Assembly (NCBI GenBank): GCA_023525975.1
Contig: JAKNSE010000037.1
Location: 3,516,501-3,580,500, forward strand
Source: Smallanthus sonchifolius
Lineage: Eukaryota > Streptophyta > Magnoliopsida > Asterales > Asteraceae
DNA: 64,000 nucleotides
Direction of reading: 5' to 3'
Shown piece by piece: positions 44,289-55,800 of this stretch. The notes beneath the pieces are model-generated. The model was given only the letters and a program-made list of their open reading frames with translations. It searched no databases and was not told where the DNA came from. How positions within the stretch are numbered: the first letter of the stretch is position 1; each line of letters opens with the position of its first letter. Both the position numbers and the translations under genes were made by a program.

Positions 44289-45600
44289 ATGTCTGGACGT
44301 GGACGCGAAGGTCGTAATGGTGGTCGAGGCACCATCAATATGATGGAAACTAAGCAAGCGGCACTGATCAATGATAGTGTGGCTGAAGCTTTAGCAGCAC
44401 AGAATGCTGCAGGTAAATACAATTCCGATTGACTCATAAAGCCAATCCGTCCCTCAAAGCGTCTTTCCCGAGCCTTATAATCTCGATTATGTATTGTGTT
44501 TCTAATCCCGGTCAGCAAAATAATCAGCCAGCATGAACTTTTAAGACCTTCATGGACTGCAAGCCCCAAACTTTCAGTGGAGCTGAAGGAGCCGTCGGTC
44601 TGCTCCGATGATTCGAGAAGCTTGAATCTGTGTTTTCCATGTGCAACTGTCCTCAAGCAAACTAAGTCAAGTTTGCATCAGCTACTCTGGAAGGCCCTGC
44701 TCTCACCTGGTGGAATGCCCAAGTCCAGATGCTGGGTCTGGCTATGGCTAACGCACTGCCATGGGAAGAATTCAAGACTATGATGAAGGAGGAGTACTGT
44801 CCTCGAGATGAGATTCAGAAGCTAGAGGGAGAATTCTAGAATCTAAAAATGGAGGGTTCCGAGATTTAACTCTACACTACTCGCTCCCATGAGCTTGCTA
44901 CTATGTGTCCCCACATGGTGACCTCCGACTATAAAAGAATTGAAATGTACATCGGTGGTTTAGTGCCTCAGATCCAAAGCATGGTCACCTCATCAAACCC
45001 TACCACCATTCAGCAGACAATCAGACTTGCCCATAAATTGATCGATCAGGCGGTGACTCAGGGAACTCTATCCCCAAGGGGTTCAGCTTCCAAATCCACC
45101 GACAACAACAAGCGCAAGTTTGACCACAACTCCTACTCCAAGGGATCGTAGTCTAACCAACCCCATCAGCAGCAGCGCAGGATTGAGCCTACCAAGACTT
45201 TCAATCAGATGACCTCTTTGGGTCAGAATCAGAGTGGGTATGCGGGGAGATCCCCCAAGTGTAACAAGTGTAATTTCCACCATGTCGGTGCTTGTAATCG
45301 TTGCAAGTGGTGTGGTAAGATGGGTCACGCTGTGAAAGAATGTAGAGTTGATCTTCAGACCAAGCAACCATTTCGGCCACATGGATTTACAAGGGGATGT
45401 TTTCAGTGTGGCAAGGAAGGACATATTCAAAAGGATTGTCCTCAGATGAAGAAGGGTGGAAATGGTAATGGAAACGGTAACGACAACGGAAATAATCAGG
45501 GCCACAATGGTAACAACAATAACCAAGGTAACAACAACAATGGTAACAATAATGGCCACAATGGAGGAAATGGTGTGAAGGGACGAGCCTTCGTGCTTGG
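44289..45600 (+). pseudogene. Gypsy-G gag
   Basis: ATG at 44289 (MSGRGREGRNGGRGTINM). A 98 bp stretch at 44413-44510 breaks the frame and may be an insertion or intron. Then capsid: FMDCKPQTFSGAEGAVGLLR, GPALTWWNAQVQMLGLAMA and EEYCPRDEIQKLE, RSHELATMCPHM. At least five stops, several matching CAA/CAG/CGA-type codons after C-to-T change. The nucleocapsid has CX2CX4HX4C twice: CKWCGKMGHAVKEC (about 45302) and CFQCGKEGHIQKDC (about 45398), then an Asn/Gly repeat tract (45450-45570). Confidence 0.85.
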
Positions 45601-47290
45601 ATCCGGAGAAGCCAGATATGATCACAATGTGGTTACCCATAAGTTCCTCTTAAACAATTACTTTGCTTCTGTCCTTTTTGACACCGGTGGTGATAGGAGT
45701 TTTATATCTAAGAAGCTTAGTGATTTGATAAAAGAAACCCCAACCCTGCTAGAAGCTAAGTACATCATAGAAATAGCTGATGGCCAGATAATTGAAGCAT
45801 CCCACATTCTTAAGGGTTGTAAGCTTGAATTGGCTGGTCATAAGCTTGATATTGACCTTATGCCGGTCACACTCGGTAGTTTCGACGTAATTGTCGGTAT
45901 GGATTGGTTATCTAAGAACCAAGCCGAAATTGTCTGTCATGAGAAAATCGTTCGCATTCCTCTCTCGAGTGGAAAAACTCTCTCTATCCAGAGTGAAAGG
46001 AGTGGTGCAGTCGTGGGCATCATATCCTTCATGAAAGCACAGAAATGTCTTAGAAAAGGTCATACTGCTATTTTGTCTCTTGTCGCCGAGCAGCCATCTG
46101 GGGAGAAGAAAATTGATGATATCCCAATTGTACGTAACTATCCGGAAGTATTTCCCGAGGATTTTCGTGGTCTACCACCGCATCACCAAGTAGAATTTCA
46201 AATCGATCTAGCACGCGGAGAAACGCCGATTGCTCGGGCACCTTACAGACTTGCACCCACTGAATTACAAGAGCTATCCACTCAAGTGCAAGAATTGTTG
46301 AATAAAGGTTTCATCCGACCTAGCTCATCGCCATGGGGAGCTCCAGTCCTATTTTTTAAGAAGAAAGACGAGAATTTCCTCATGTGCATCGACTATCGTG
46401 AGCTAAACAAAGTGACGATCAAGAATCGTTATCCTCAACCCCGCATAGATGATATGTTTGATCAACTCCAAGGATCAACCTTCTACTCCAAGATAGATCT
46501 TAGATCTGGTTACCATCAATTGAGAGTCTGAGATGAGGATAATTCTAAAACTGCTTTCAGAACTAGGTACGGCCACTATGAGTTCATGGTCATGCCTTTC
46601 GGATTAACAAACGCACCCGAGGTGTTCATGGACCTCATGAACCGCGTGTGTAAACCATACCTTGATCAGTTTGTCATCGATTTCATTGATGACATTCTCA
46701 TTTATTCTAAAAACCAGGAAGAACATGAGGAGCACCTACGTTTGATTCTGGAATTTCTAAAGCAAGAGCAACTGTATGCTGAACTTTCCAAGTGCGAATT
46801 CCGGATTCGTGAAGTTCAATTTTTAGGACATGTGGTTAACGAGAATGGAATACATGTCGATCCATCTAAAATAGAAGCCATCAAAAATTGGGCAGCACCG
46901 ACAACTCCGACAGAGATGCGACAATTTCTGGGATTGGCTGGCTATTATCGTCGATTCATCGAGGGATTCACCAAGATCGCCCAACCTCTCAATGCCTTAA
47001 CCAATAAGGGTAAAATCTATAAATGGGGCGACACTCAGCAGTCAGCATTCCAACTCCTTAAACAAAAACTTTGCAGTGCACCCATCCTAGCTCTTCCGGA
47101 GGGAACGGATGATTTTGTGGTGTATTGTGATGCATCCATTCAGGGTCTTGGTTGTGTCTTAATGCAACGAGAGAAAGTGATCGCATACGCATCACGTCAA
47201 CTGAAAATCCATGACAAAAACTACACCACTCATGACCTAGAGTTGGGAGCCGTAGTTTTTACACTAAAGATATGGAGACATGGTTATATC
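45600..47290 (+). pseudogene. Gypsy-G protease, reverse transcriptase and partial RNase H
   Basis: Protease with LFDTGGDRSFIS (near 45680; the family usually has DTGAD). RT starts VRNYPEVFPEDFRGLPP, then CIDYRELNKVTIKNRYP, DLRSGYHQLRV, a TGA at about 46529, then MPFGLTNAPEVF, catalytic FIDDILIYSK and a LGLAGYYRRFIEGF connection. RNase H has VVYCDASIQGLGCVL and YASRQLKIHDKNY, breaking off at IWRH near 47280. Continuous with gag in frame; protease to RNase H is clean apart from the TGA, which is a CGA-to-TGA type change. Confidence 0.92.
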
Positions 47291-47942
47291 ACACTAGCAT
47301 CAAAGCAGCTCCATTCGAGGCATTATACAGACGGAAATGCCGCTCTCCTATTTGTTGGGCTGAAGTTGGGGATAGCCAACTTACGTGTCCTGAACTCGTT
47401 CTCGAAACCTCTGAAAAGATAGTTCAAATTAGAAATCGTATGGCGGCAGCTCGTGAACGCCAAAAGAGCTATGCCGATAAGCGTCGTAAACCGTTAGAGT
47501 TTCAAGTTGGCGACATGGTCGTATTGAAAGTCTCTCCTTTGAAAGGTGTCATTCGTTTTGGGAAATGAGCAAACTAAATCCTCGTTATGTTGGACCATTC
47601 ATGATAGTGAAGAGAATTGGCCTAGTGGCGTATCAACTGGACCTACCCGAAGGACTTAGTGGTGTACACAACGTCTTTCATGTCTTGAACTTGAAGAAAT
47701 ATCTAGCAGATGAGTCACCCGCGGTTCCTCTTGAGGAACTACACGTTGATGAACAGATGTGTTTCATCGAAGATCCCGTAGAAATCATGTATAGAGAAGT
47801 CAAAACGCTCAAACGTAGTAAAAACCCTATTGTCAGAGTTCGTTGGAACTCGAAACGCGGACCGGAATTCACGTGGGAGCGTGAGGATCAGATGATGCGC
47901 AAGTATCCTCATCTGTTCAAGCATTCCACGTCAAACTCTTAA
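47290..47942 (+). pseudogene. Gypsy-G integrase C-terminal part with chromodomain
   Basis: Right after the RNase H break the sequence resumes at the end of the integrase core (PFEALYRRKCRSPICW), then KIVQIRNRMAAARERQKSYA and DMVVLKVSPLKGV. A stop at 47566 is followed in an adjacent frame by LNPRYVGPFMIVKRIG and GVHNVFHVLNLKKYL. The final 45 residues are chromodomain-like (IVRVRWNSKRGPEFTWEREDQM). The zinc finger and the catalytic acids of integrase are missing, so a deletion of roughly 1 kb is implied. The chromodomain would direct integration to heterochromatin. Confidence 0.88.
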
Positions 47943-47954
47943 GGTACCATTCTA

Positions 47955-48061
47955 ATTTTCGGGGCGAAAATTCTTTCAACTTGGGGATGATGTGACACCC
48001 TAGAAATTTTTATTTATTTATTTTAATTTTTGGGATGAAAATTCTTTCATCTAGGGGATGA
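47955..48061 (+). other. Doubled purine tract and LTR-start remnant before the 3' LTR
   Basis: CAACTTGGGGATGATGTGACACC (about 47978-48000) is followed 60-70 bp later by CATCTAGGGGATGATGTGACATCC, where the real LTR starts at 48062. The first copy reads as a purine tract plus the first bases of another LTR. Confidence 0.75.
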
Positions 48062-50767
48062 TGTGACATCCGGCTATTTAGGGTTAATCCCATTAGCAAA
48101 TCCAGTTAAGTACTAACCTAGTTAACCTAATCTTAAACCCCAACGATTATTTCTATCACACGTTTAATCTCAAACTTCAGGGACTAGTTCTGCCAAGTCC
48201 CTAAACCCTAATTATTGACCCTGAATAGTCAAAATTGTAAGTTTTAAACTCTTTTTGACTTTGTAAAGTCAAACTCGCAACATTCAATCCAATTCAAACT
48301 CAAAAATCGATTTATGTTTGATTATGTAACCGATTTGCACGTTCACGACATTAATCGATCATCATTGAGTCAATAACACCGCCATTATACACGAATTAAT
48401 CCCAATAATGAGAATAATGGCTGTAACCGTCGACCCACATCAAGTATTCATCAAATTCGACGAATCCTCATATTATTTTCACAAATTGAGCATACACACA
48501 CCTAAATCGCACGTCCCTGAAGCTGTTGTGCATGTCAATTTGATCGGAACACAGTCGCAGTCAGCGTCGGTTTTGATCGAGCACCCTCAATTCGAATCCG
48601 TTTCTGATAACTAAACCCTCCTTTAGCTTCGTTTTTATCCACATAATGAAAGGCCTTTGATTATTGGTGCTTATAGCATCGATTCGATCAAGAACCAGTT
48701 ATAGGGTTCTTGAAAAATACGGCTTAATCAAATTCCATTTTGAACATGATCATAATTCAATTAACTCATGCCATTAGATTCGTAAACCTTCCTGTACTAA
48801 AAACCCCATATTAATTTTATCTAACAATATCGAATCAATCTTAATCCTTAACCTAGGGTTTGTTCATAATCGTTTTGGGGCTTTCGATCTTAAACGCTGT
48901 CTCAATCAAATTAAACCATACCAATAGATTCTCAGTGTTCTGCATAGTAAAAGCCCCATGATTCCATCGAGTTTTAACATCCAATTTGATCAGTTCGATT
49001 ATGTGTTCTTAATCTAGGATTTCGGTTTCTAAATTCAAAATTAAACAACCCAAAACTTGTTGTTTTCCAAATTAAAACCCTCCCCAGATTCGTTATACCC
49101 CGTCTATCAAAACCTCTATGTCCTTTTGTTCAATCGAAGCCGAGTTTGAGGGAATTGGGGTGGAGTTTTTGGTTCAGCTTGTGTAAGGGAGGAGAACCCA
49201 CTGGAATTTCTGATTAAAACCAGTTGGATTCGAATCCTATTGTGAGTCACTATCCAGATCTGTTGGTTAAAGCTAATTACTATTGGAGAGGAGACCCGGG
49301 TTTGAACCCTCCTCCCCTATTCTTTTTTTAAATGTATATTTTAATGGTATTTCAATTATAAAATCAATTGTTATATTATTATAGTAATATATTGAAATGT
49401 TTTAAACCGAAAAACCACCCGTAGGCTCGGGTTTGGTCTTGCAACCCATGTTTATTATTAAATTTCATTTATAAAATAATATATATTATATTATTTTCAT
49501 ATCATGACACCAATTAAAAATAATATATTTTATATATTTTTCCTCCTTATTATAAACATTTTGTAACGCTTCAAATTTATAAATAATATAAATATCTATA
49601 TTATTTACCCGTAATTATATTCTCGAATAAAGATAATATGATATTATTTTTACCACATAAATGATTTTCGTGATAACTTTACGAGTTTAAAACTAATATA
49701 ATAATATTATTTTTTTCTAGACCATTATTTAATGTCGAAAACGCTCGAATATATTTATTATATATTATTCTTTGTCTTTCGTCGCGTAACATATTTATCT
49801 TAATTATTAATTAAGAATTCTTATTCCCGTGGACACGTTCATCTACTCTTTGATCATTAGAGCGTTTTTAAGACGTTCAACATCCCGTGTCATCGTCACA
49901 AATCCCATTATATCCCTAATAATTATGTTATAATTCTAGGGCATTCGTGAGCCGCTTCGGGCTAACACTTGAGGTTCAAATCTCATTCTCGTGTGAATCT
50001 ACCTACGCAAATCAGGTGAGTTTTTACAACCCCTTTTACTGTTTTAAACTGGGGGAGAAAACATGACGTAAACGCTTTTGATTTTAGTAATTCATATATG
50101 TTATCACTTGTATGACTATGCGTACACATCTATCATTAAGTCCTCACATCGGACCGTTAATATGAACATAGCGAGGTAATTTGAGTAGTACTACTGGATT
50201 TGACAAACCTCGCCCGCGTTAATCGCGCTAACTCGATTGGAGGTCGAACGGGTGTAATATTGACCTAAACATGCACCATGGTTGATAGGCCTGGTGGGAG
50301 GCAAACACATAAACAGTCAGCTTTCGGTTGCGAGCGCATTAGTTAACATGTATATGGGTTAGCTACCTGTTGATTTATATATTGAATGTACATTAATCTG
50401 TTAAAAATTATTACAAACCGAAACCTGCGAACTCACCAAGCTCGTGTTGACACTTTTCTTACATGTTTTCTAAGGACGCTAAGCTAAGGCACATGTGTAC
50501 GACTAGGACATGCATGGAATCCTATTATTGATTTCTTATTTATCATGGCGTTTAAACTATTTTCATTTATGTTATTTTGGACTAGACTTTGGGCGCGTTT
50601 GTTTTGCGCATTTACTTTTATTATCGCTTCCGCATTTACTCTGAACTTTTATATTATTTCAATTTGAGTCCCATATAGTGTCGTTCAACGTAACTAATGA
50701 CTGAGATCCTGGTTTGTCACGCATCAAACGGTAAAACTCCGTTAGTGGAATTTGGGGGTGTGACAGA
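48062..50767 (+). repeat. Gypsy-G 3' LTR
   Basis: TGTGACATCCGGC ... GGGGGTGTGACA; pairs with 40674-43401. Followed directly by GAAAG (50768-50772). Confidence 0.92.
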
Positions 50768-51056
50768 AAGCTAACCAAGGCTCTTTTATCGGTATCGGTC
50801 AAAGGGCAAAGGATTTGTTAGGACTTGTACATACTGATGTATGTGGTCCATTGAGAACAATGTCTAGACGTGGAGAGAGATACTTCGTGATATTTACTGA
50901 TGATTTCAGTAGATTTGGTTATATTTATCTTATGAAGCATTAACATGAAACATTTGAAATGTTCAACAATACTAGAATGAAGTACAAAACCAACTTGGTA
51001 AAAAGATTAAGATGCTTCGATCTGACCGAGGTTGTGAATATCTTAATCAAGAGTTT
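50768..51056 (+). pseudogene. Copia-D, right half: integrase core start
   Basis: Continues Copia-D after the 19 kb of insertions. After a one-base shift near 50790 the frame gives FIGIGQRAKDLLGLVHTDVC with the first catalytic Asp, then YFVIFTDDFSRFGYIYLMKH, a stop, and sequence near the second catalytic region (RSDRGCEYLNQEF). It ends at 51056, where an Athila-like LTR begins. The finger in the left half and the core here join at exactly the residue expected in a copia integrase. Confidence 0.9.
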
Positions 51057-52080
51057 TGATCGCGTGTCGATGACTAATAAAAAAAAATATTAAAAACTAC
51101 TCCTTAGCTACTCAGACTGTAGTACGGAAAGTAGGGTTGTCGAAAGGGAACTCGTGGAGAATGTTATGTAGACGAAACCGATTCAATTACTACTAAATTT
51201 TGAAACTTTATTACTTAGAATACTTGTAATAATAAAAAAAACAACTTAATTTGAGTTGTAAAAACTATTGGAGAAAAATGACCACTCCAGGTTTCAGATT
51301 CAGCAAAACACATGTTCAATTTTAGTTAAAAATCAGATAGGATATTACATAGACATAACCTTGTTTAAATTGTTCAATCCAATTTCAATTTTATAAAACC
51401 TAACATACTGCCATGTTATTCCCGATGAACAGAAACCAAGAAACGATGACACATGCGCAAAGGTTAAACAAAATCAAACTGTTAATAAATCGAACAGACA
51501 ATTGAATCCAAAGAACTTAATGGGTTCACAAAATTCAATTGAACACTAATAATCAACTAAAACCATACGAGCATATGCATAAATCGTTCACCCGGAGGGA
51601 TCATGAAGAGCTTAGCCGCTCATAATCGTAACAAACATCGGAATATCTAATTTAGAACTTACAAGCATTAGAAACTAAAAACAATTGACAAGGAAAAGCT
51701 TCAAATCGCCATAGGGATGCTCTGGGACGGTTGTAACAAAATTAATTCGAGAATAGACTCCTTAAAGCTTTATAATTGGAATTAGGTTATTTTTACCGAA
51801 AAACATGTTTCTCGCGTACCGCGAAACAAACCACCGAAGGATAAAACAGTCGGGCCCTTTTCTAACTTCTTCGCGTGTCGTGAACATCACCTACGCGGTA
51901 CGCGAAGATCTAGTTTTCCAAGATTTTGACTTTTTAACTTTGACTTTTACGTGCTTTGATGCCTTCTTTGATTCCATCGTGTTTTCCGCTCTTTTAAGCG
52001 CATTTAAACTGTATCAATTACAACTACCAAAACACACATAAAATGACTCAAAGTACACGGCTAAACGCCTAAAACATATA
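51057..52080 (-). repeat. Athila-like LTR, partial (LTR-X)
   Basis: Starts TGATCGCGTG at the Copia-D break and carries CTCGCGTACCGCGA and CGCGGTACGCGAAG palindromes at 51808-51915, as in other Athila LTRs here. It ends where LTR-F begins at 52081; on the minus strand this removes only the first few dozen bases of the LTR. The ORF at 51805-52041 spans the palindromes and is not a gene. Confidence 0.65.
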
Positions 52081-52103
52081 TGATATAGTTCGTGTAATAT
52101 ATG

Positions 52104-52143
<40 letters not shown>

Positions 52144-52870
52144 AATATATATTTGTTTTAGAATGGTTTCACGAGATCAGGTTTTAAATTTAAAAAATGA
52201 TAATCACTTTAACTTGAAACACACACAACAGGCAAGTGTACCTATCACAGCGTAATATAGTTTAGTTAGCAACCAAATATCGAACCGATGTACACGTTCG
52301 AGTTCCAGTACTCAACTTTTGTTATCGTTTAGCCGGATTAATTAATGAGTGAGTTTTGTGTGCTTGTGAAGCAAATAAGTAAATGATAGAAAAGTAAATG
52401 ACGCTAAAGTAAATAACATTAAAGTAAAAATGTGCGTGATGTGTGTAACAGAAATGTAACGAACAAAATAGTAAATAGCAGAAAAGTAAATATCTCGGAA
52501 ATGATCAGGTCACGAAGAGTATTGCTTTGAGCTTCGAATCCGCTTGTTACATGATAAAGTTAAATTGACTAGTTCAGTGGTATAACTACTAGAAACTTGT
52601 GACCCGGGTCACCGCTAATGCCTCGTCCTCACGACATTTGATTCACGAATTAAAATCTTTAAATTAATATAGTAATGTCTTCCGCTAGGGACAACATTTA
52701 CCCTCAACCCTTTGAATGCTATCTCCTGGTTGGTTTTGGACATCGAACTTAAATGCTTAATATTATTGTTAAATAGGTGATTATATTTTTCTCATCGGTA
52801 GGCGGTGTAACAATGGGACCATGTATAAAGACGTAAAGTTCCCAACATGAGTTCTCCAATTCTTGGTCGC
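52081..52870 (-). repeat. LTR-F, left part
   Basis: TGATATAGTTC..., then a (TA)n run (52110-52140), then the same sequence as the NA-H LTR at clear distance (CACACACAACAGGCAAGTGTACCTATC). It is cut at 52870 by NA-H and resumes at 63331. Confidence 0.75.
52866..52870. repeat. NA-H target-site duplication (GTCGC), left
   Basis: Pairs with GCCGC at 63331-63335, one mismatch. The uninterrupted relative at 61130 reads GGTTGCATAATAAG, which supports the join. Confidence 0.65.
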
Positions 52871-55800
52871 TGATGTGAATGTTTTGATATAGTAAAAATA
52901 TAATAAATATATTTTTAGGATGATTTCACAAGATCAGGTTTTAAATTTATAAAATGATAATTACGTTAACTTAAAACACACACAATAGGCTAGTGTACCT
53001 ATCGCAGCGTAATATAGTTTAGGTAAGAACCAAGTATCGAACCAATGGACATGGTCGAGTTACAATACTCAACTTTTGTTATCGTTTAGCCAGATTAATT
53101 AGTGAGTGGGTTTTGTGTGCTTGTGAAGCAGAAAAGTAATGACGGTAAAGTAAATAATATAAAATAAAAACGTGCGTGAAGTGTGTAACAAAAATGTAAA
53201 TAGTAGAATAGTAAATATCAGAAAAGTAAATAACAGAAAAGTAAATAAAGCGAAAATGATCAGATTACGGAATGTATTGCTTCGGGATTCGAATCAGCTT
53301 GGTACGTGATAATGTTAAGTTAACTAATTGTTAGACCCCAACCCGAGCATCGTACAGTTGGTTCTCATAACGGGTTATTTTCATTTAAAACACATTTATT
53401 TTGCAATTCAAAATACAGCGGAAGTCTTTCTAAAAACATTTATAACCATTTTATTGATATTATGATTACCTTACGAATGCCTACACACCGATCCGAGTAC
53501 CACCGCTCCCAAGCCAAGATACGTCAACTCTACGCTTACCTGCAAAACAATCTAACGTACACACAAAGTCAGCTACTCTGAGTGAGTTCTAATTGTTTAA
53601 TTTAGACAAAAACATCACGTCATATTCATTAGTTTATTTTACTCAGGACCCTCTGGTCCTTAACAAAATAGTTTTACGATTCATTAACGAATAGTTAACC
53701 CCCTGTCATCCCATGGCATCCCATACCCGTTCATCACCCGAGAGTCAGCCCGTATTTCCCGTAATAATAATAATAATAATCTTATCACCTCGTCGGCATA
53801 GACTTAACTTACCCTAATAATAACTCATACCCAAGAACAAGTATTAACCCGACACTTGGTTAACACAACAAATTATAGACATTAACACACCCAGCCTTAA
53901 CCAAGGCTCTCACAATTAACTGACACGACAATTTTACACATTACGTCACAATCCTGACACAACGGTCAATTCTAGCACTACATACCACAATAATGTCATC
54001 TACACGTCACACTAATATTACCACATTCATATCATCATAAGCATAATCAATATAACTCCTCGTTTACATGCAACACTACACATATATAAATACCCACGTA
54101 AACACATACCTCTTCACTGCACCCTCGTCAGGGCATTAACACACCCCGAGAATCATTAACCTGTTAAATAAATGTCACCATTTGTGACTTCCCGAAGGAC
54201 CTCGTCCTCCACAATCCCGTTTCTCATGTCGTAATGACAATGATACAAACACAATACCCGTCGTGCCACAAGGACAACGACACCAAACATACAACACAAA
54301 TATAAACATATAATATCATACTACACTTATATGACTCGTTAACCACACCTATACCTCACACATAGCATTAGGACAATATTTATCCCCCATGCTATCATAA
54401 GCATTTAGCTTACCCTCAACACGTCATACATTATTAACTTGTATCTTTAGCTCACGTTTGCCTAAGAACACACCATTGACCCTATGACTCCTTAATAATA
54501 ATTTTATATCAAAACCATCGGATTAGAACCCGAAACCCTTAACATGTCACCCATTAGTAAATCTCAACACTAGCTACCATAATCCCATAAACACCCCGTT
54601 GACCCTCCGACTCATTTATAAAGGTTTTAGTGCATAAACGCACCGGGTTAGAAACCCAAACTCTTATCACATTTAATGTAGTAAACATCTCATGCAAGTA
54701 TGTACAATAGCCCCAAAAACAGTAAACTGTTTAAAAGCGGGGAATTAGAAACTCACTGCTTAAGTGGAGTATCCGTCCTTGTTGTGCAACTCGTCCGTCT
54801 GTGCTCGAACCTCAAACCTGACAAATGCGTGATCACATGATCAGAACACGTTCTAAACATACGTCATATAACGTGTAAATAACTAAGTCCTAGCACACGG
54901 CCTTGACTATTCGCCACCCCAACTTCTCAAACTCCTCCTTATGAGTACATGCGATCCGTGTCGCCCTTGACCCACTCAGAAACTGAATCCCCAACCCTGG
55001 GTTCCCATGCATGCATGCATGCATACGCATGCAAAACCCTAATTGGTTAAGATCCGACTCCATTCTCCTTCTCGTTCATCACCGTGAACCCCCCACCGCC
55101 ACGTACCGCTACCAAGCTTCGCCCGTCCTAAACCACTACCGTGTTCGAGTCGGATTTCTTTTTCTTGTTGGAACTACCACCACTGTAGCCACCGGCCGAA
55201 CACCTTCGGGAGCGCCAGCACTCCGCCGTCGTTGACAGCCGTCGCAGGCCACCCGACATCACCACTGAGCCACCATCGTTGCAGCTCTACATTCACATTA
55301 TCCCTTCGACGACCAATGCCTTCCTGCCGTCCATCTATCCTCGTCGCCTGACCAAGCCGAGCACCCTCCTCCACTCTGACTTCTCCGCCTCGCCCACCTT
55401 TTCTCCTTCGCAACCGTCATTTCCAACACAAACTACCACCACTTCCGTCGGACGTCATACGTACTATGTCTCACCTGTCATCTTCTTCACACATTATGCA
55501 CAAGAACCAAACCCTAATCTGGTCCTTAAGAAGAAATCATAGATACGAAAGCAAAACAAGAACGATGAGAGGATTACCTTAGATACGAATGGAGTTCCCG
55601 CTTGAATCCGGATTGGGATCACCTTTGAACCACGTCGTCCGGCCGCATCTCTCCTTCCTTGCGGGTTCCTTCCCTGCCGTCGAGTATGCCTAGAGCCGAG
55701 ATGGCTCTAGGGTTATGTTAAGGTGATTTAAATACCCTACGAACTTACATCCGGGTCCCTATCTAACTCGATGTCACATTTCTACTCCGCACCTTCGAGA

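Larger units (their letters stand above)
40674..50767 (+). mobile_element. Gypsy-G: chromovirus (Tekay/Del-like), internally deleted
   Basis: Plus-strand element of 10.1 kb with 2.7 kb LTRs, Met primer site, an extra 5' frame, gag, protease, RT and part of RNase H. A deletion then joins to the integrase C-terminal part and a chromodomain. Target duplication GAAAG (31769-31773 and 50768-50772). Chromodomain plus order RT, RNase H, integrase give the clade. Many stops; immobile alone. Confidence 0.92.

Noticed and set aside
45083..45640. Minus-strand 185-codon frame rich in Val/Ile/Thr
   Set aside because: It is the complement of the Asn/Gly repeat tract of the Gypsy-G gag.
55011..55542. Possible host exons (Pro/Ser/Thr-rich frames)
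   Set aside because: They lie within a solo LTR with clear termini and duplication; composition is low complexity and no start or splice context is convincing.
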